Below are positions 1-8,192 of a DNA stretch of 64,000 nt, one piece after another (within the stretch, counting starts at the first letter, position 1; each line of letters opens with the position of its first letter). Made by a program: the position numbers and the translations under genes. The notes under the pieces are model-generated. The model was given only the letters and a program-made list of their open reading frames with translations. It was not told the origin of the DNA and did not search any database. Source of the DNA: Geobacteraceae bacterium (GTDB lineage: Bacteria > Desulfobacterota > Desulfuromonadia > Geobacterales > Geobacteraceae); NCBI GenBank assembly GCA_029975275.1, contig JARKPN010000066.1, positions 1 to 64,000 of the forward strand, read 5' to 3'.

Positions 1-68
1 CGCTCCACGCCCGGGTAGACGCAACCGGAAGCCAGGAGAACGATTATCGCGGTCATTGTCTTTTTCAT
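1..68 (-). CDS. flgH: Flagellar L-ring lipoprotein FlgH, N-terminal fragment
   Basis: Only the first 22 codons are inside the window; the gene runs off the left edge. The visible peptide is a lipoprotein signal sequence: a KK basic start, a hydrophobic stretch and a lipobox LASGC with Cys16 as the predicted lipidation site. FlgH forms the outer-membrane L-ring around the flagellar rod. The assignment rests on the lipobox and on the position directly downstream of flgF-flgG-flgA, the usual rod and ring gene order. The body of the protein cannot be checked here. Confidence 0.75.
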   Translation of the reverse strand, partial: MKKTMTAIIVLLASGCVYPGVE

Positions 69-169
69 GGTGAAGCTCTCTTTTAGTAATATTTTGTATT
101 CAAAGCGATATTTTGGATATTTTGCAGGGTGTGTTCGCCAGGCGTAACGCTCCTGATTGCGAACCGGAA

Positions 170-886
170 TTAGAAATCCACCGCCACGCTCCCGGAATCC
201 AGCACCCTGGCCCGCACGTCCTTCCTGGAGCCCAGGTTCTCGACCGCGATCAGATCCCCTTCCGCGCCTGTTCCCTTGGCCCTGCCGGCCGCGGTGACCC
301 GCAACGCACCGTTCTCGGCGATGATGGTGACCGGCTGGCCGTACTTGACCAGCGGAACCTTTTCCAGGAAATCGGCCCGTATCGGCACATTGGCCCGAAG
401 ACCGATTCTGGCCCGTTTGCCCACCACTTCGGCCGGGTCACGGCAGATTTTCGGCGGCGCCGCTGCCAAGTCCCGCTTCTGCAGGGCGACGTCGCCTTCA
501 CCTATCACCTCGCCCCGTTCCAACGGACGGAGCGCAACCACCATCTCGGTCAGAGCCTCCACCTCGACCGGCACTGAGGTGTTTCTGACCACCCGGCCGT
601 CGACCCTCACGACCAGCCCCAGCACGGTCTTGCCCCACCCTTCCCACTGCTGGGAAGCGACCAGGTCGAACGCGACCTTTCCAGCCGGCACTGTCAGGTC
701 GCCGCCGTAGCCGATGCGGACGATCCGGATATCCATCCCGCTGCCCGCGGTCTTCTCCATGATGAAGCCGGTCACGGCCTCCCTCACCTTTGCCTCCTTC
801 AGCAGCATGGTGGATGCCGCGTGGCCCCGGGACGGGAGCAACCCGGTCACGGCGAGCAGAACCAGACAGACGACGATTCTCTTCAT
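170..886 (-). CDS. flgA: Flagellar P-ring assembly chaperone FlgA
   Basis: The 238-aa protein has an N-terminal signal peptide (about residues 1-23, ending GHAAS). A C-terminal SAF-type region follows from about residue 110, with LRPLERGEVIGEGDV and then PLVKYGQPVTIIAENGALRV. FlgA is a periplasmic chaperone that helps FlgI assemble into the P-ring. The length is typical of the family. It lies 17 bp after flgG and about 100 bp before flgH, in the operon that starts at flhA. I see no defect. The family call is secure from the signal peptide, SAF motifs and neighbours. Confidence 0.93.
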   Translation of the reverse strand: MKRIVVCLVLLAVTGLLPSRGHAASTMLLKEAKVREAVTGFIMEKTAGSGMDIRIVRIGYGGDLTVPAGKVAFDLVASQQWEGWGKTVLGLVVRVDGRVVRNTSVPVEVEALTEMVVALRPLERGEVIGEGDVALQKRDLAAAPPKICRDPAEVVGKRARIGLRANVPIRADFLEKVPLVKYGQPVTIIAENGALRVTAAGRAKGTGAEGDLIAVENLGSRKDVRARVLDSGSVAVDF

Positions 887-903
887 AACCCTGCCTCCCG
901 CTC

Positions 904-1689
904 CTAGCGCTTCAGGTTGTTGGCCTGCTGCAGCATGTCGTCGGCTGCCTGGACCGCCTTGGAATTGATCTCGTATGCCCGCTGCCCCACGATCATGTTC
1001 ACCATCTCTTCCATGACGTTGACGTTGCTCATCTCGAGGAACCCCTGGCTGATGGTGCCGATGCCGTTCTGTCCGGCCGTTCCGGTGGTTGCGTCACCCG
1101 AGGAGTCGGTGGTCCTGTACAGGTTCCGCCCCTGGCTCGAGAGTCCCGCCGGGTTCTGGAAGGTGGCCAGTTGGATGGTGCCGATGGTGGTGGCGGTGTT
1201 CTGTCCCGACTGGACCACCGACACGGTACCGTCGTTGCCCACGTTGATCTTGGTGGCGTTGCTGGGGACGACCATCTCCGGCATCAGGGGATAGCCGTCC
1301 GTGGTAACCACCCGCCCCTGGCCGTCCCGCTTGAAGGAGCCGGCCCTGGTGTAGCTGGTGGTGCCGTCCGGCATCTGTATCTGGAAGAACCCCTCCCCTT
1401 CTATGGCCAGGTCCAGCTCGTTGCCGCTCTGGGTGATGTTGCCGGCGGTAAAGACCTTGGTCACCGCGGCGGGGGTGGTGCCGAGACCGATCTCTATCCC
1501 CGCGGCCTGGGTCGAGTTGGTGGTGGGCGCGCCGGTGGTCTTGACGTTCTGGTACATGACGTCCTGGAAATCGGCCCGGCTCTTCTTGAACCCGGTGGTG
1601 TTGACGTTGGCCAGGTTGTTGGCGATCACGTCGATATTGAGCTGCTGGGCCTGCATCCCCGATGCCGCCGTCCAAAGTGCGCGTATCAT
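904..1689 (-). CDS. flgG: Distal rod protein FlgG
   Basis: The 261-aa protein begins [16 protein letters not shown] and carries the rod-protein signature [20 protein letters not shown] near residue 28. It ends with the conserved C-terminal helix ([19 protein letters not shown], then LQQANNLKR). FlgG forms the distal rod of the flagellar axial structure and is exported by the flagellar type III apparatus without a Sec signal. The length of about 260 aa matches the family. A ribosome-binding site AAAGGGAGG lies just upstream, directly after a 20-bp perfect palindrome at 1708-1727. Confidence 0.97.
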   Translation of the reverse strand: MIRALWTAASGMQAQQLNIDVIANNLANVNTTGFKKSRADFQDVMYQNVKTTGAPTTNSTQAAGIEIGLGTTPAAVTKVFTAGNITQSGNELDLAIEGEGFFQIQMPDGTTSYTRAGSFKRDGQGRVVTTDGYPLMPEMVVPSNATKINVGNDGTVSVVQSGQNTATTIGTIQLATFQNPAGLSSQGRNLYRTTDSSGDATTGTAGQNGIGTISQGFLEMSNVNVMEEMVNMIVGQRAYEINSKAVQAADDMLQQANNLKR

Positions 1690-1707
1690 TCTCGAACCTC
1701 CCTTTTT

Positions 1708-1727
1708 GGGCGACCGGCCGGTCGCCC
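1708..1727. repeat. 20-bp perfect palindrome before flgG
   Basis: GGGCGACC-GGCC-GGTCGCCC is a perfect inverted repeat in the 126-bp flgF-flgG gap, only a few bases upstream of the flgG ribosome-binding site as read on the minus strand. It could fold in the mRNA and influence flgG translation, or it may be a dispersed REP-like sequence. It has no T-tract on the correct side, so it is not a convincing terminator. Confidence 0.6.
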
Positions 1728-1815
1728 CTACTTGTTCACCTTGCAGCCGAAGACTTTCGCTTCCTGCTTTTTGGTTTTCGCCTTTACCTCGTGCCTTGCG
1801 CCTTGCGCCCGCCTT

Positions 1816-2550
1816 TTATACCTTCCCCAATTCGTTGACCGCCTTGGCGGTCATCTGATCGTAGTTCTGGATCAGCCGCTGACACGACTCCGAGGAACGG
1901 GTCGCCTCTATCATCCGCACCATCTCCTCGACCGCATTGACATTGGACCCTTCCAGATTCCCCTGCATGACCTTGGTGCCGACGGCAGACTGGCTTACCG
2001 CGTCGGGGATGTTGGGCACGAACAGCGCGCTCCCCGCCTTGCGCAGGTCATAGGGCCGGGGAAAGTCGACCACGTCGATGAGACCGGACTCGATCCCTTC
2101 CACGAACATCTTTCCCTGGGCATCGAAGGAGACGGTCCCCCCCCTGATGACGATGGGAGCCCCTCCCCCCAGGACCTCGTAGCCGTCGGCGGTTACCAGT
2201 TTCCCGTTGGCGTCAACCCTTAAGTTCCCCTGGCGGGTATAGGCCTTCCCCTCGGGCGTGTTCACCACGAAGAAGCCCTCCCCGTCCAGGGCCAGGTCGA
2301 AGGTGTTGCCGGTATACCTGATGTCTCCGACCGAGAAGTCGATGGCATAGCGCTCCTCCACCAGCACCGGGGCCTCCCGGGCGCCGTCGCCCCTTCCGGG
2401 TGCCCCGGACGCGGCCAGCACGCTCTCGAAACGGATCCGGTCTTTCTTGTATCCGGGGGTATTGACGTTTGCCAGGTTGTTGGCCAGCACGTCGAGCTTG
2501 TTGACCGCCGCCAGGCTCCCGGAAACGGCCCCGTAGATTCCGTTGTTCAT
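1816..2550 (-). CDS. flgF: Proximal rod protein FlgF
   Basis: The 244-aa rod/hook-family protein has the N-terminal motif [21 protein letters not shown] (about residue 25) and a C-terminal helix with NVNAVEEMVRMIEATRS. Position directly upstream of flgG and a length shorter than FlgG (244 against 261) fit FlgF, a proximal rod subunit. It starts 23 bp after fliA ends, so it is co-transcribed with the flhA-flhF-fliA genes. FlgF and FlgG are paralogues, and the order here (F then G) is the usual one. Confidence 0.92.
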   Translation of the reverse strand: MNNGIYGAVSGSLAAVNKLDVLANNLANVNTPGYKKDRIRFESVLAASGAPGRGDGAREAPVLVEERYAIDFSVGDIRYTGNTFDLALDGEGFFVVNTPEGKAYTRQGNLRVDANGKLVTADGYEVLGGGAPIVIRGGTVSFDAQGKMFVEGIESGLIDVVDFPRPYDLRKAGSALFVPNIPDAVSQSAVGTKVMQGNLEGSNVNAVEEMVRMIEATRSSESCQRLIQNYDQMTAKAVNELGKV

Positions 2551-2573
2551 ATCTTCTCCTCCCGTTGCCGCAC

Positions 2574-3329
2574 TCAGGGGGCCTGGTGCTTCATCTTGAC
2601 CCTGAGCCGGATCACGGCCTGGCTGTGCAGCTGAGAGATGCGCGACTCGGTCAACCCCATGATCTCCCCGATTGCCTTCAGGTTCAGCTCTTCATAGTAG
2701 TAGAGGGTGATGACCAGCCGCTCCTTTTCCGGCAGGGACTCGATGGCGTCTCCGAGGGCCTGGAGCAGCTGCTTGGCCATCATGCGGTTCTGCGGGCTCT
2801 CCGCGCCGTTGTCCGACAGGAAGTCGAGGAAGCCGAAGGGGTTCCCCTCGTCGTCCTCCTGGAACTCGTCCAGGCTCATGAACGACAGGGAATGGACCTC
2901 CTCCATGAGCCGGAAATACTGATCCAGGTCCATTCCCATGGCCGCGGCCACCTCCTCGCTGCTCGGGTTCTTCCCCAGCTTCTGCTCCAGGATGGCGAAC
3001 TCCTGTTCGAGCCGCTTGTACTTTTCCCGCAGGGTCCGGGGAAGCCAGTCCTGGGCCCTCAGTTCATCCATGATGGACCCCATGATCCGCTTCTCGGCAA
3101 AGGTCTTGAACTGGATGCCCCTGCCCGGGTCGAACCGCTCAGCGGCCGTGATGAGGCCGATGACGGCCACGCTCAGCAGGTCCTGCTGGTCCAGGTGGTG
3201 GGGGAGCTTGGCGGACACCCGGCCGACCAGGTATTTGACCAGCGGCAGATGGGACATGATGAGCTCGTCCCTGTTCTGGAACGCCCCGAACAGCTGCTCG
3301 GTTTCGTATGCCTTTGCTAGAGTATTCAT
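2574..3329 (-). CDS. fliA: Flagellar sigma factor FliA (sigma-28)
   Basis: The 251-aa RNA polymerase sigma factor directs late flagellar genes. Region 2 includes LPLVKYLVGRVSAKLP and QQDLLSVAVIGLITAAERFDPGRG; region 3 includes RAQDWLPRTLREK; region 4 has the helix-turn-helix ESLPEKERLVITLYYYEELNLKAIGEIMGLTESRISQLHSQ. I chose ATG at 3329 because conservation begins there and a GGAG motif precedes it; an in-frame extension to 3419 overlaps flhF and adds 30 unconserved residues. Matching sigma-28 promoters are visible upstream of fliC and of the 97-aa gene at 39646. In most relatives flhG/fleN lies between flhF and fliA, but here only 86 bp separate them. Confidence 0.96.
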   Translation of the reverse strand: MNTLAKAYETEQLFGAFQNRDELIMSHLPLVKYLVGRVSAKLPHHLDQQDLLSVAVIGLITAAERFDPGRGIQFKTFAEKRIMGSIMDELRAQDWLPRTLREKYKRLEQEFAILEQKLGKNPSSEEVAAAMGMDLDQYFRLMEEVHSLSFMSLDEFQEDDEGNPFGFLDFLSDNGAESPQNRMMAKQLLQALGDAIESLPEKERLVITLYYYEELNLKAIGEIMGLTESRISQLHSQAVIRLRVKMKHQAP

Positions 3330-3415
3330 GGTAACTTGACTCCGTTCCGGGGCATGTCGCCTCCACACTCCGGGGAAGAAATCTTCCTGTCCGGCCGGCC
3401 GCCTTCCGCTCTTAA

Positions 3416-4699
3416 TCATTCGCCCAGGATCAGCTCCGCCACCTTCCTGCCGCTGGCCGGTTCGATGTCCTCGGGAACCCTCTGGCCCCTGGTGAAATAG
3501 GAGAGGGGGAGTTTCTTATCGGTCTGCAGATTGACGATGGCTCCGAACGAGCAGCTTTCGTCGAGCTTGGTCACCAGCAACCGGGTTGCCCCCAGCACAC
3601 CGAAGCTCTCCACGATTGCCTTGAGCTCCCGCTCGCGGGTGGTGGCCGCCACGCAGAGATGGGTCTCGATGGAAAACGACGAATCCAGCATGGTCCTGAG
3701 TCCCTCAAGCATCTCCTGGTCCCTGGGGCTTCTGCCGACCGTATCGATCAGGATCAGGTTCTTGTCCTGGTGCCTTGAGAGGGCGCTTTCCAGCTCCTTG
3801 GGGGTGGAGGCCACCTCCAGCGGCACGCCCATGATCCTCGAATAGGTCTTGAGCTGCTCCACGGCGCCCACGCGGAAGGTGTCGATGGTCACCAGGGCGA
3901 CCCTGGCCTTCCTCCCCATGGTGTAGAACGCCGCCAGCTTGGCGATGGTGGTGGTCTTGCCCACGCCGGTCGGTCCCACCAGCGCCGCTATCTTGGTCCC
4001 GTTCTTCTTCAGCCTGATGGGGCCGGTGCATTTGACGGTTGTCTCAAGGGATTCCTTCAACCGTTCCATCAACTCCTCTTCCCGGTCTATCCGGACGTTC
4101 GAGGAGAGCGCCTTTTCCATGAGCAGACGAATGGCAGCCTCCCCGAGGCCGGCCCTGTGGAGCGCGGCCGATACCCGGCCCAGCGGGGCCGGTTCGGCGG
4201 CGGTCTCTACGGGACCGTCCGCGGCCGGCTGGGTCGCGGTTTCCACTTCGGCCTTCACGGCATCCAGCAGCATCCGCTTGAACTCCTGCACCTCCGGCCT
4301 GCCCTCTTCGGCGGCCGGCTGCTGCAGGGCCTGGGCGTCCGGCGACGGCCCGGGCTGGAGGCTACGGTCTCCGGCGGCCGAACCCTCCCGCACGACCAGA
4401 GAATCCACCCGCTCCCGCAGCTCCCTGAGCTCCCGGGCCAGCGGTTCCAGCATGGACCTGCGGAATTCGTCCCGGGTCGAATCGTCCCGGGTCTCCTCCT
4501 CCCCGTAGGAAAAGCTCCGCCTGGGCGCCGGAGGCTCGACAGCTGCGGTGATCCGGATGACCGGCCGGGTAAAGATCCCGAGGATTCCCTTGCGCCGTTC
4601 ACTGCGGGATGAAATGATCATGGCGTCAGGCCCCAGCTCGGCCTTCACCATCTGCATCGCCTCAGTCATGTTTCGTGCCTGGAAGGTTCTAGTTTGCAT
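3416..4699 (-). CDS. flhF: Flagellar SRP-like GTPase FlhF
   Basis: The 427-aa protein has an N-terminal B domain (MQTRTFQARNMTEAMQMVKAEL), a low-complexity middle region, then NG GTPase domains. The P-loop is GPTGVGKTTTIAKL near residue 240, followed by DTFRVGAVEQLKTY, DTVGRSPRD and a TKLDE motif near the C-terminus. FlhF sets the site and number of flagella, usually with its GTPase activator FlhG. The start overlaps the end of flhA by 11 bp, which implies translational coupling. FlhG is not encoded next to it or anywhere in this window. Confidence 0.97.
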   Translation of the reverse strand: MQTRTFQARNMTEAMQMVKAELGPDAMIISSRSERRKGILGIFTRPVIRITAAVEPPAPRRSFSYGEEETRDDSTRDEFRRSMLEPLARELRELRERVDSLVVREGSAAGDRSLQPGPSPDAQALQQPAAEEGRPEVQEFKRMLLDAVKAEVETATQPAADGPVETAAEPAPLGRVSAALHRAGLGEAAIRLLMEKALSSNVRIDREEELMERLKESLETTVKCTGPIRLKKNGTKIAALVGPTGVGKTTTIAKLAAFYTMGRKARVALVTIDTFRVGAVEQLKTYSRIMGVPLEVASTPKELESALSRHQDKNLILIDTVGRSPRDQEMLEGLRTMLDSSFSIETHLCVAATTRERELKAIVESFGVLGATRLLVTKLDESCSFGAIVNLQTDKKLPLSYFTRGQRVPEDIEPASGRKVAELILGE

Positions 4700-6776
4700 C
4701 GGCTCCGACCACTCCTATGGATTGGATTTTGATGTTCGGGGGCACTTCATTGTGGGAAAGGACCACCAGTCCGGGCAGGAACCTTTCCGTGAGCTTCTTG
4801 ACGTGACGCCGGACCGACGGCGAGGCCAGCAGCACCGGCTGGCTCCCGGTCCGGTTGAAGTTCTCCATGGTCTGGCGGATGTTATGGATGATGCGTTGGG
4901 CAACCCCCGGCTCGATGGCCAGGTACCCTCCCTGGTCCGAGGGCTGGATAGATTCCGCCACGATCTCCTCCACCTGGCGGTCCAGCGAGATAAGCGGCAG
5001 CATGTCGTCCTCCTGCTTGTACTGCTCCACAATGTGGCGGCCCAGCCCCTGGCGCACGAACTCGGTGAGCACATCGGGATCCTTGGTCATGGTCCCGTAA
5101 TCGGCCAGGATCTCCAGGATGGTCCGCAGGTCGCGTATCGACACGTTTTCCCTGAGCAGGTTGTGCATCACCTTGAGAACCGTGCCCAGGCTCAGCAGCG
5201 AGGGTACCAGTTCGTCCACCACCTTCGGAAAAGAGGCGGCCAGGTTGTCCAGAAGCTGCTGCATCTCCTGTCTCCCCAGCAGCTCGTGGGCGTGCTTCTT
5301 GATGATCTCGCTGATGTGGGTGGCCATGATGGTGGTGGTGTCCACCACGGTATAGCCGCAGATCTGGGCGTGCTCCTTGTCCTCCCCCTTGATCCAGACC
5401 GCCGGCAGGCCGAACACCGGCTCGGTGGTGCGCGACCCCTGGAGCTCTCCGCTGGTGGCGCCCGAGTCCATGGCCAGGTACTGGCCGGTCAGGTTGCCTC
5501 CCCCCACCCTGGCACCCTTGATGATGATGGCGTATTCGTGGGGCTTGAGCTGGAGGTTGTCGTGGATGTGAATCGGGGGGACGATGAAGCCCATCTTCTG
5601 GGCGAAGTTCCTGCGGATGGAGCGGATCCTCTCCAGCAGTTCACCCTTCTGCGACGCGTCCACCAGGTGCACCAGCCCGTAGCCCACCTCCAGCTCCAGC
5701 ATGTCCACGGGCCTGATGGTCGCGATCTGGTCGCCCTGATCCTCGGAGGTCCCGTGGGCCGCAATCTCCTCCTCGTCCTCCACCAGCACGGCCTGCTCCC
5801 TGGCCATGCGTCCGGCCAGGTACGCAACGCCCGACAGGAGGAAAAAGGCGAAGTGGGGGAGCCCCGGGATGAGGCCGAAGCAGAACAGCACCCCGGACGA
5901 TACGTAGAACGCCTTGGGATAGTTGAGGAACTGGCCGGTGATCTCGTGGCCGAAATTCTTCTCGTCCGCCGAGCGGGTCACGATGATGCCGGCCGCCGTG
6001 GAGATGATCAGGGCCGGGATCTGGGCCACCAGCCCCTCACCGATGGTCAGCAGGGTGTAGTTGGCCAGGGCCGTGTCCAGGGCCATCCCCTTCTGCCACA
6101 CCCCGATCACGAAGCCGCCGATGATGTTGGTAAGCATGATCAGCACCGCGGCAATCGCGTCCCCCCGGACGAACTTGCTGGCACCGTCCATGGAGCCGTA
6201 AAAGTCGGCCTCGCGGGCTATCTTGGAGCGGCGGACGCGGGCCTCCTTCTCGGTGATGATCCCGGACGACAGGTCCGCGTCTATGGCCATCTGTTTGCCC
6301 GGCATGGCGTCCAGGGTAAATCGGGCCGCCACCTCGGCCACGCGTCCGGCGCCCTTGGTGATGACCACGAAGTTGATGATGACCAGGATCAGGAAGATGA
6401 CCGCGCCCACCACGTAGTTGCCGCCGACCACGAACTGGCCGAAGGCCTTGATGACTGCGCCGGCGGCCTCCACCCCCTCGTTGCCGTGCAGCAGGATCAG
6501 CCTGGTGGAGGCGATGTTGAGGGAGAGCCTGAACAGGGTCGTCACCAGCAGGACGGAGGGGAAGACCGAGAAATCGAGCGGCTGGGTGGTGTAGAGTCCG
6601 ACCAGCAGGATGGCAAGGGCGATGGTGATGTTGGCGGCCAGGAAGATGTCCAGCAGGAAGGCGGGCAGCGGAATGATCATCAGGGCCAGGATGCCGATGA
6701 GGACCATGGCCATGTAGATGTCGGAGTTTTTCCTGAAGGAATTCATCCCGACTGATTCCGCTACCGAACTTGACAT
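4689..6776 (-). CDS. flhA: Flagellar export gate protein FlhA
   Basis: The 695-aa protein has about eight membrane segments in the first 320 residues, the conserved FHIPEP-type region (VVITKGAGRVAEVAARFTLD, MPGKQMAIDADL) and a large cytosolic domain that docks export chaperones. FlhA is the largest subunit of the flagellar type III export gate and uses proton motive force. It is the first gene of flhA-flhF-fliA-flgF-flgG-flgA-flgH and has its own sigma-54 promoter at 6825-6840. Its usual neighbour flhB lies 5.8 kb away, beyond an accessory island. Confidence 0.98.
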   Translation of the reverse strand: MSSSVAESVGMNSFRKNSDIYMAMVLIGILALMIIPLPAFLLDIFLAANITIALAILLVGLYTTQPLDFSVFPSVLLVTTLFRLSLNIASTRLILLHGNEGVEAAGAVIKAFGQFVVGGNYVVGAVIFLILVIINFVVITKGAGRVAEVAARFTLDAMPGKQMAIDADLSSGIITEKEARVRRSKIAREADFYGSMDGASKFVRGDAIAAVLIMLTNIIGGFVIGVWQKGMALDTALANYTLLTIGEGLVAQIPALIISTAAGIIVTRSADEKNFGHEITGQFLNYPKAFYVSSGVLFCFGLIPGLPHFAFFLLSGVAYLAGRMAREQAVLVEDEEEIAAHGTSEDQGDQIATIRPVDMLELEVGYGLVHLVDASQKGELLERIRSIRRNFAQKMGFIVPPIHIHDNLQLKPHEYAIIIKGARVGGGNLTGQYLAMDSGATSGELQGSRTTEPVFGLPAVWIKGEDKEHAQICGYTVVDTTTIMATHISEIIKKHAHELLGRQEMQQLLDNLAASFPKVVDELVPSLLSLGTVLKVMHNLLRENVSIRDLRTILEILADYGTMTKDPDVLTEFVRQGLGRHIVEQYKQEDDMLPLISLDRQVEEIVAESIQPSDQGGYLAIEPGVAQRIIHNIRQTMENFNRTGSQPVLLASPSVRRHVKKLTERFLPGLVVLSHNEVPPNIKIQSIGVVGADAN

Positions 6777-6824
6777 CTGTTTTCCTCAATAATCTCGTGG
6801 TGATATGATACGCACACCTGTATG

Positions 6825-6840
6825 TGCAACCGGTATGCCA
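6825..6840 (-). promoter_or_regulatory. Sigma-54 promoter of flhA
   Basis: On the minus strand the site reads TGGCAT-ACCGG-TTGCA, with GG and GC exactly spaced for -24/-12 recognition by sigma-54 (consensus TGGCAC-N5-TTGCW). It lies about 50 bp upstream of the flhA start. It lets the flhA operon be expressed although the gene has been separated from flhB. Confidence 0.75.
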
Positions 6841-7001
6841 GCGGACGGTGCCTTGCCGGGCGCGGGCCGCCCGCGGCACACCGGTGCCGGAAGACCGGAA
6901 AACGGCGTTCTGAGCGTCCGGAGACAGGATAAAAGAAATTGAAGTTCCGGCGTGCGGATGCCGATACGGACTTCAGAGACAGGATTTTGAAAAATGGCGA
7001 G

Positions 7002-7982
7002 TCAAGGTTTTGTCAGGCTGTGGATACATCGGTTTGCAGTGGTGATGGAAGCAGATGATAGTGGCCCCATCCGGGGAAACAACCGTAGAACCTCCCGGAC
7101 CGCGGCCACGGACAGGCTGTTCCCCACCAGTCGCCATTTCGCCCTGCACGACATGGCTTCGGGGAACCTGAAACCCGGCGGAAAACGGAGCAGCCGGGCA
7201 ATCTCCTCGGGCGCGAACCGGCGCACCGCGTCACCCGCGCGGAGGTAGGACCCGGCATGCATGAGCGACCTGCCGTAGCCGGAGGTGAAGCAGGTGGTAT
7301 ATGAATCGGGAGCGGTGTCGTCCAGGATGCGAAGCCCCGGCCCGAACCGGGCCAGGATCTCCGCGGGAACGCGCAGCTCTTCGGGGACCACCCGGGACAG
7401 CGCCTGGTCGGTATAGGCGGACAGCGGCCTCATCCGGCAGGGCGGCGGCGCCTGATAGTCATTGAATCCCGTCCGGGAGGCGGCCAGATAGTAGCGCGGC
7501 CGGCGGGACGGGACCCCCAGTTGGGAGGGGCAGAGCCGCAGCTCCCTCACCAGGTACCCCTTTGCGGCAAGCAGATCCAGCAGGCGGGCGTGGGCCTCGG
7601 ATACCGCGAACCCCTCCACGTTCTCCAGGGCCAGGTTCATCGGCAGCGCCTCATGGGGCATGAGGTGCAGCTCGTCCATGATCCGGACCAGGCTCCGGGC
7701 GCGGGGGTCGTCCAGGTCCCGCCGTGCCCCGCGGATGCCGTAGGGCTGACAGGGGGGAGACAACCACCAGAAATCCGCCCGGTAGGCCGCCAGCTCCTGG
7801 CCGGTGATCCGTTCCAGGTCCGTCCGAATCGCAGGGTGATGCGGGAAATTCAGCCGGTAGACCGAGAGCGCCTCCCTTCCTTGGTCGATCGCCCCGACCA
7901 CGTCCACCTCCAACCCGGCCACGGCGGCCGCGAATCCCCCGATGCCGCAGAACAGCTCCAGCGCCCGTATCGTCATATCCAT
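7002..7982 (-). CDS. Dnmt2-like cytosine-5 methyltransferase (probable tRNA C38)
   Basis: The 326-aa C5-methyltransferase has motif I FCGIGGF (residues 11-17), the catalytic loop SPPCQP with Cys78, ENV at 120-122, LGVPSRRPRYYL (155-166) and GNSL at 287-290. The short target-recognition region carries CFT at 231-233 followed by SGYG. CFT and the LG[IV]P-x-RxRY-type motif are hallmarks of the Dnmt2/TRDMT1 family, which methylates tRNA cytosine 38; a Geobacter Dnmt2 homologue is known to act on tRNA-Glu. Start at ATG 7982 follows GGGGTGG; ATG 7976 is an alternative. No restriction enzyme gene is adjacent. The gene sits in an island between flhA and flhB. Function on tRNA rather than DNA is inferred from motifs. 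Confidence 0.85.
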   Translation of the reverse strand: MDMTIRALELFCGIGGFAAAVAGLEVDVVGAIDQGREALSVYRLNFPHHPAIRTDLERITGQELAAYRADFWWLSPPCQPYGIRGARRDLDDPRARSLVRIMDELHLMPHEALPMNLALENVEGFAVSEAHARLLDLLAAKGYLVRELRLCPSQLGVPSRRPRYYLAASRTGFNDYQAPPPCRMRPLSAYTDQALSRVVPEELRVPAEILARFGPGLRILDDTAPDSYTTCFTSGYGRSLMHAGSYLRAGDAVRRFAPEEIARLLRFPPGFRFPEAMSCRAKWRLVGNSLSVAAVREVLRLFPRMGPLSSASITTANRCIHSLTKP

Positions 7983-8089
7983 GCCACCCCGTCGACCGAG
8001 TTGCGGAAATCGTACCTCAGACCCGCGATGCCGGACAAGAGGAAAACTTCGCGGCCCGTCCTTCTCGTCCTGGTCGAGGTATTTATTTG

Positions 8090-8192
8090 ATTTCTTATGC
8101 TTTTCCAATCAATGTTTTGGTGTTATATATAGAATACGATTTTGTTATGATAGCGTATACTTCATCCACCACCGAATCAAGAGGAGCAAGCC
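8090..8192 (+). promoter_or_regulatory. AT-rich divergent promoter region
   Basis: This short AT-rich stretch stands out in a GC-rich window. It lies between the divergent methyltransferase and CheB-CheR genes and contains TATGAT and TATACT hexamers, but no well-spaced -35 box and no -24/-12 element. It probably holds the vegetative promoter of the 8193 gene. The ribosome-binding site AGAGGAG precedes the GTG start. Confidence 0.4.

Noticed and set aside
4548-6755. A 735-codon open frame on the plus strand opposite flhA
   Set aside because: It mirrors flhA, has biased His/Asp/Gly/Gln composition typical of antisense frames in GC-rich DNA, no recognisable domain and no ribosome-binding site.
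6858-6878. GC-rich palindrome as terminator of the methyltransferase gene
   Set aside because: The stem is strong but no T-tract follows on the minus strand, and it is more than 120 bp from the stop.
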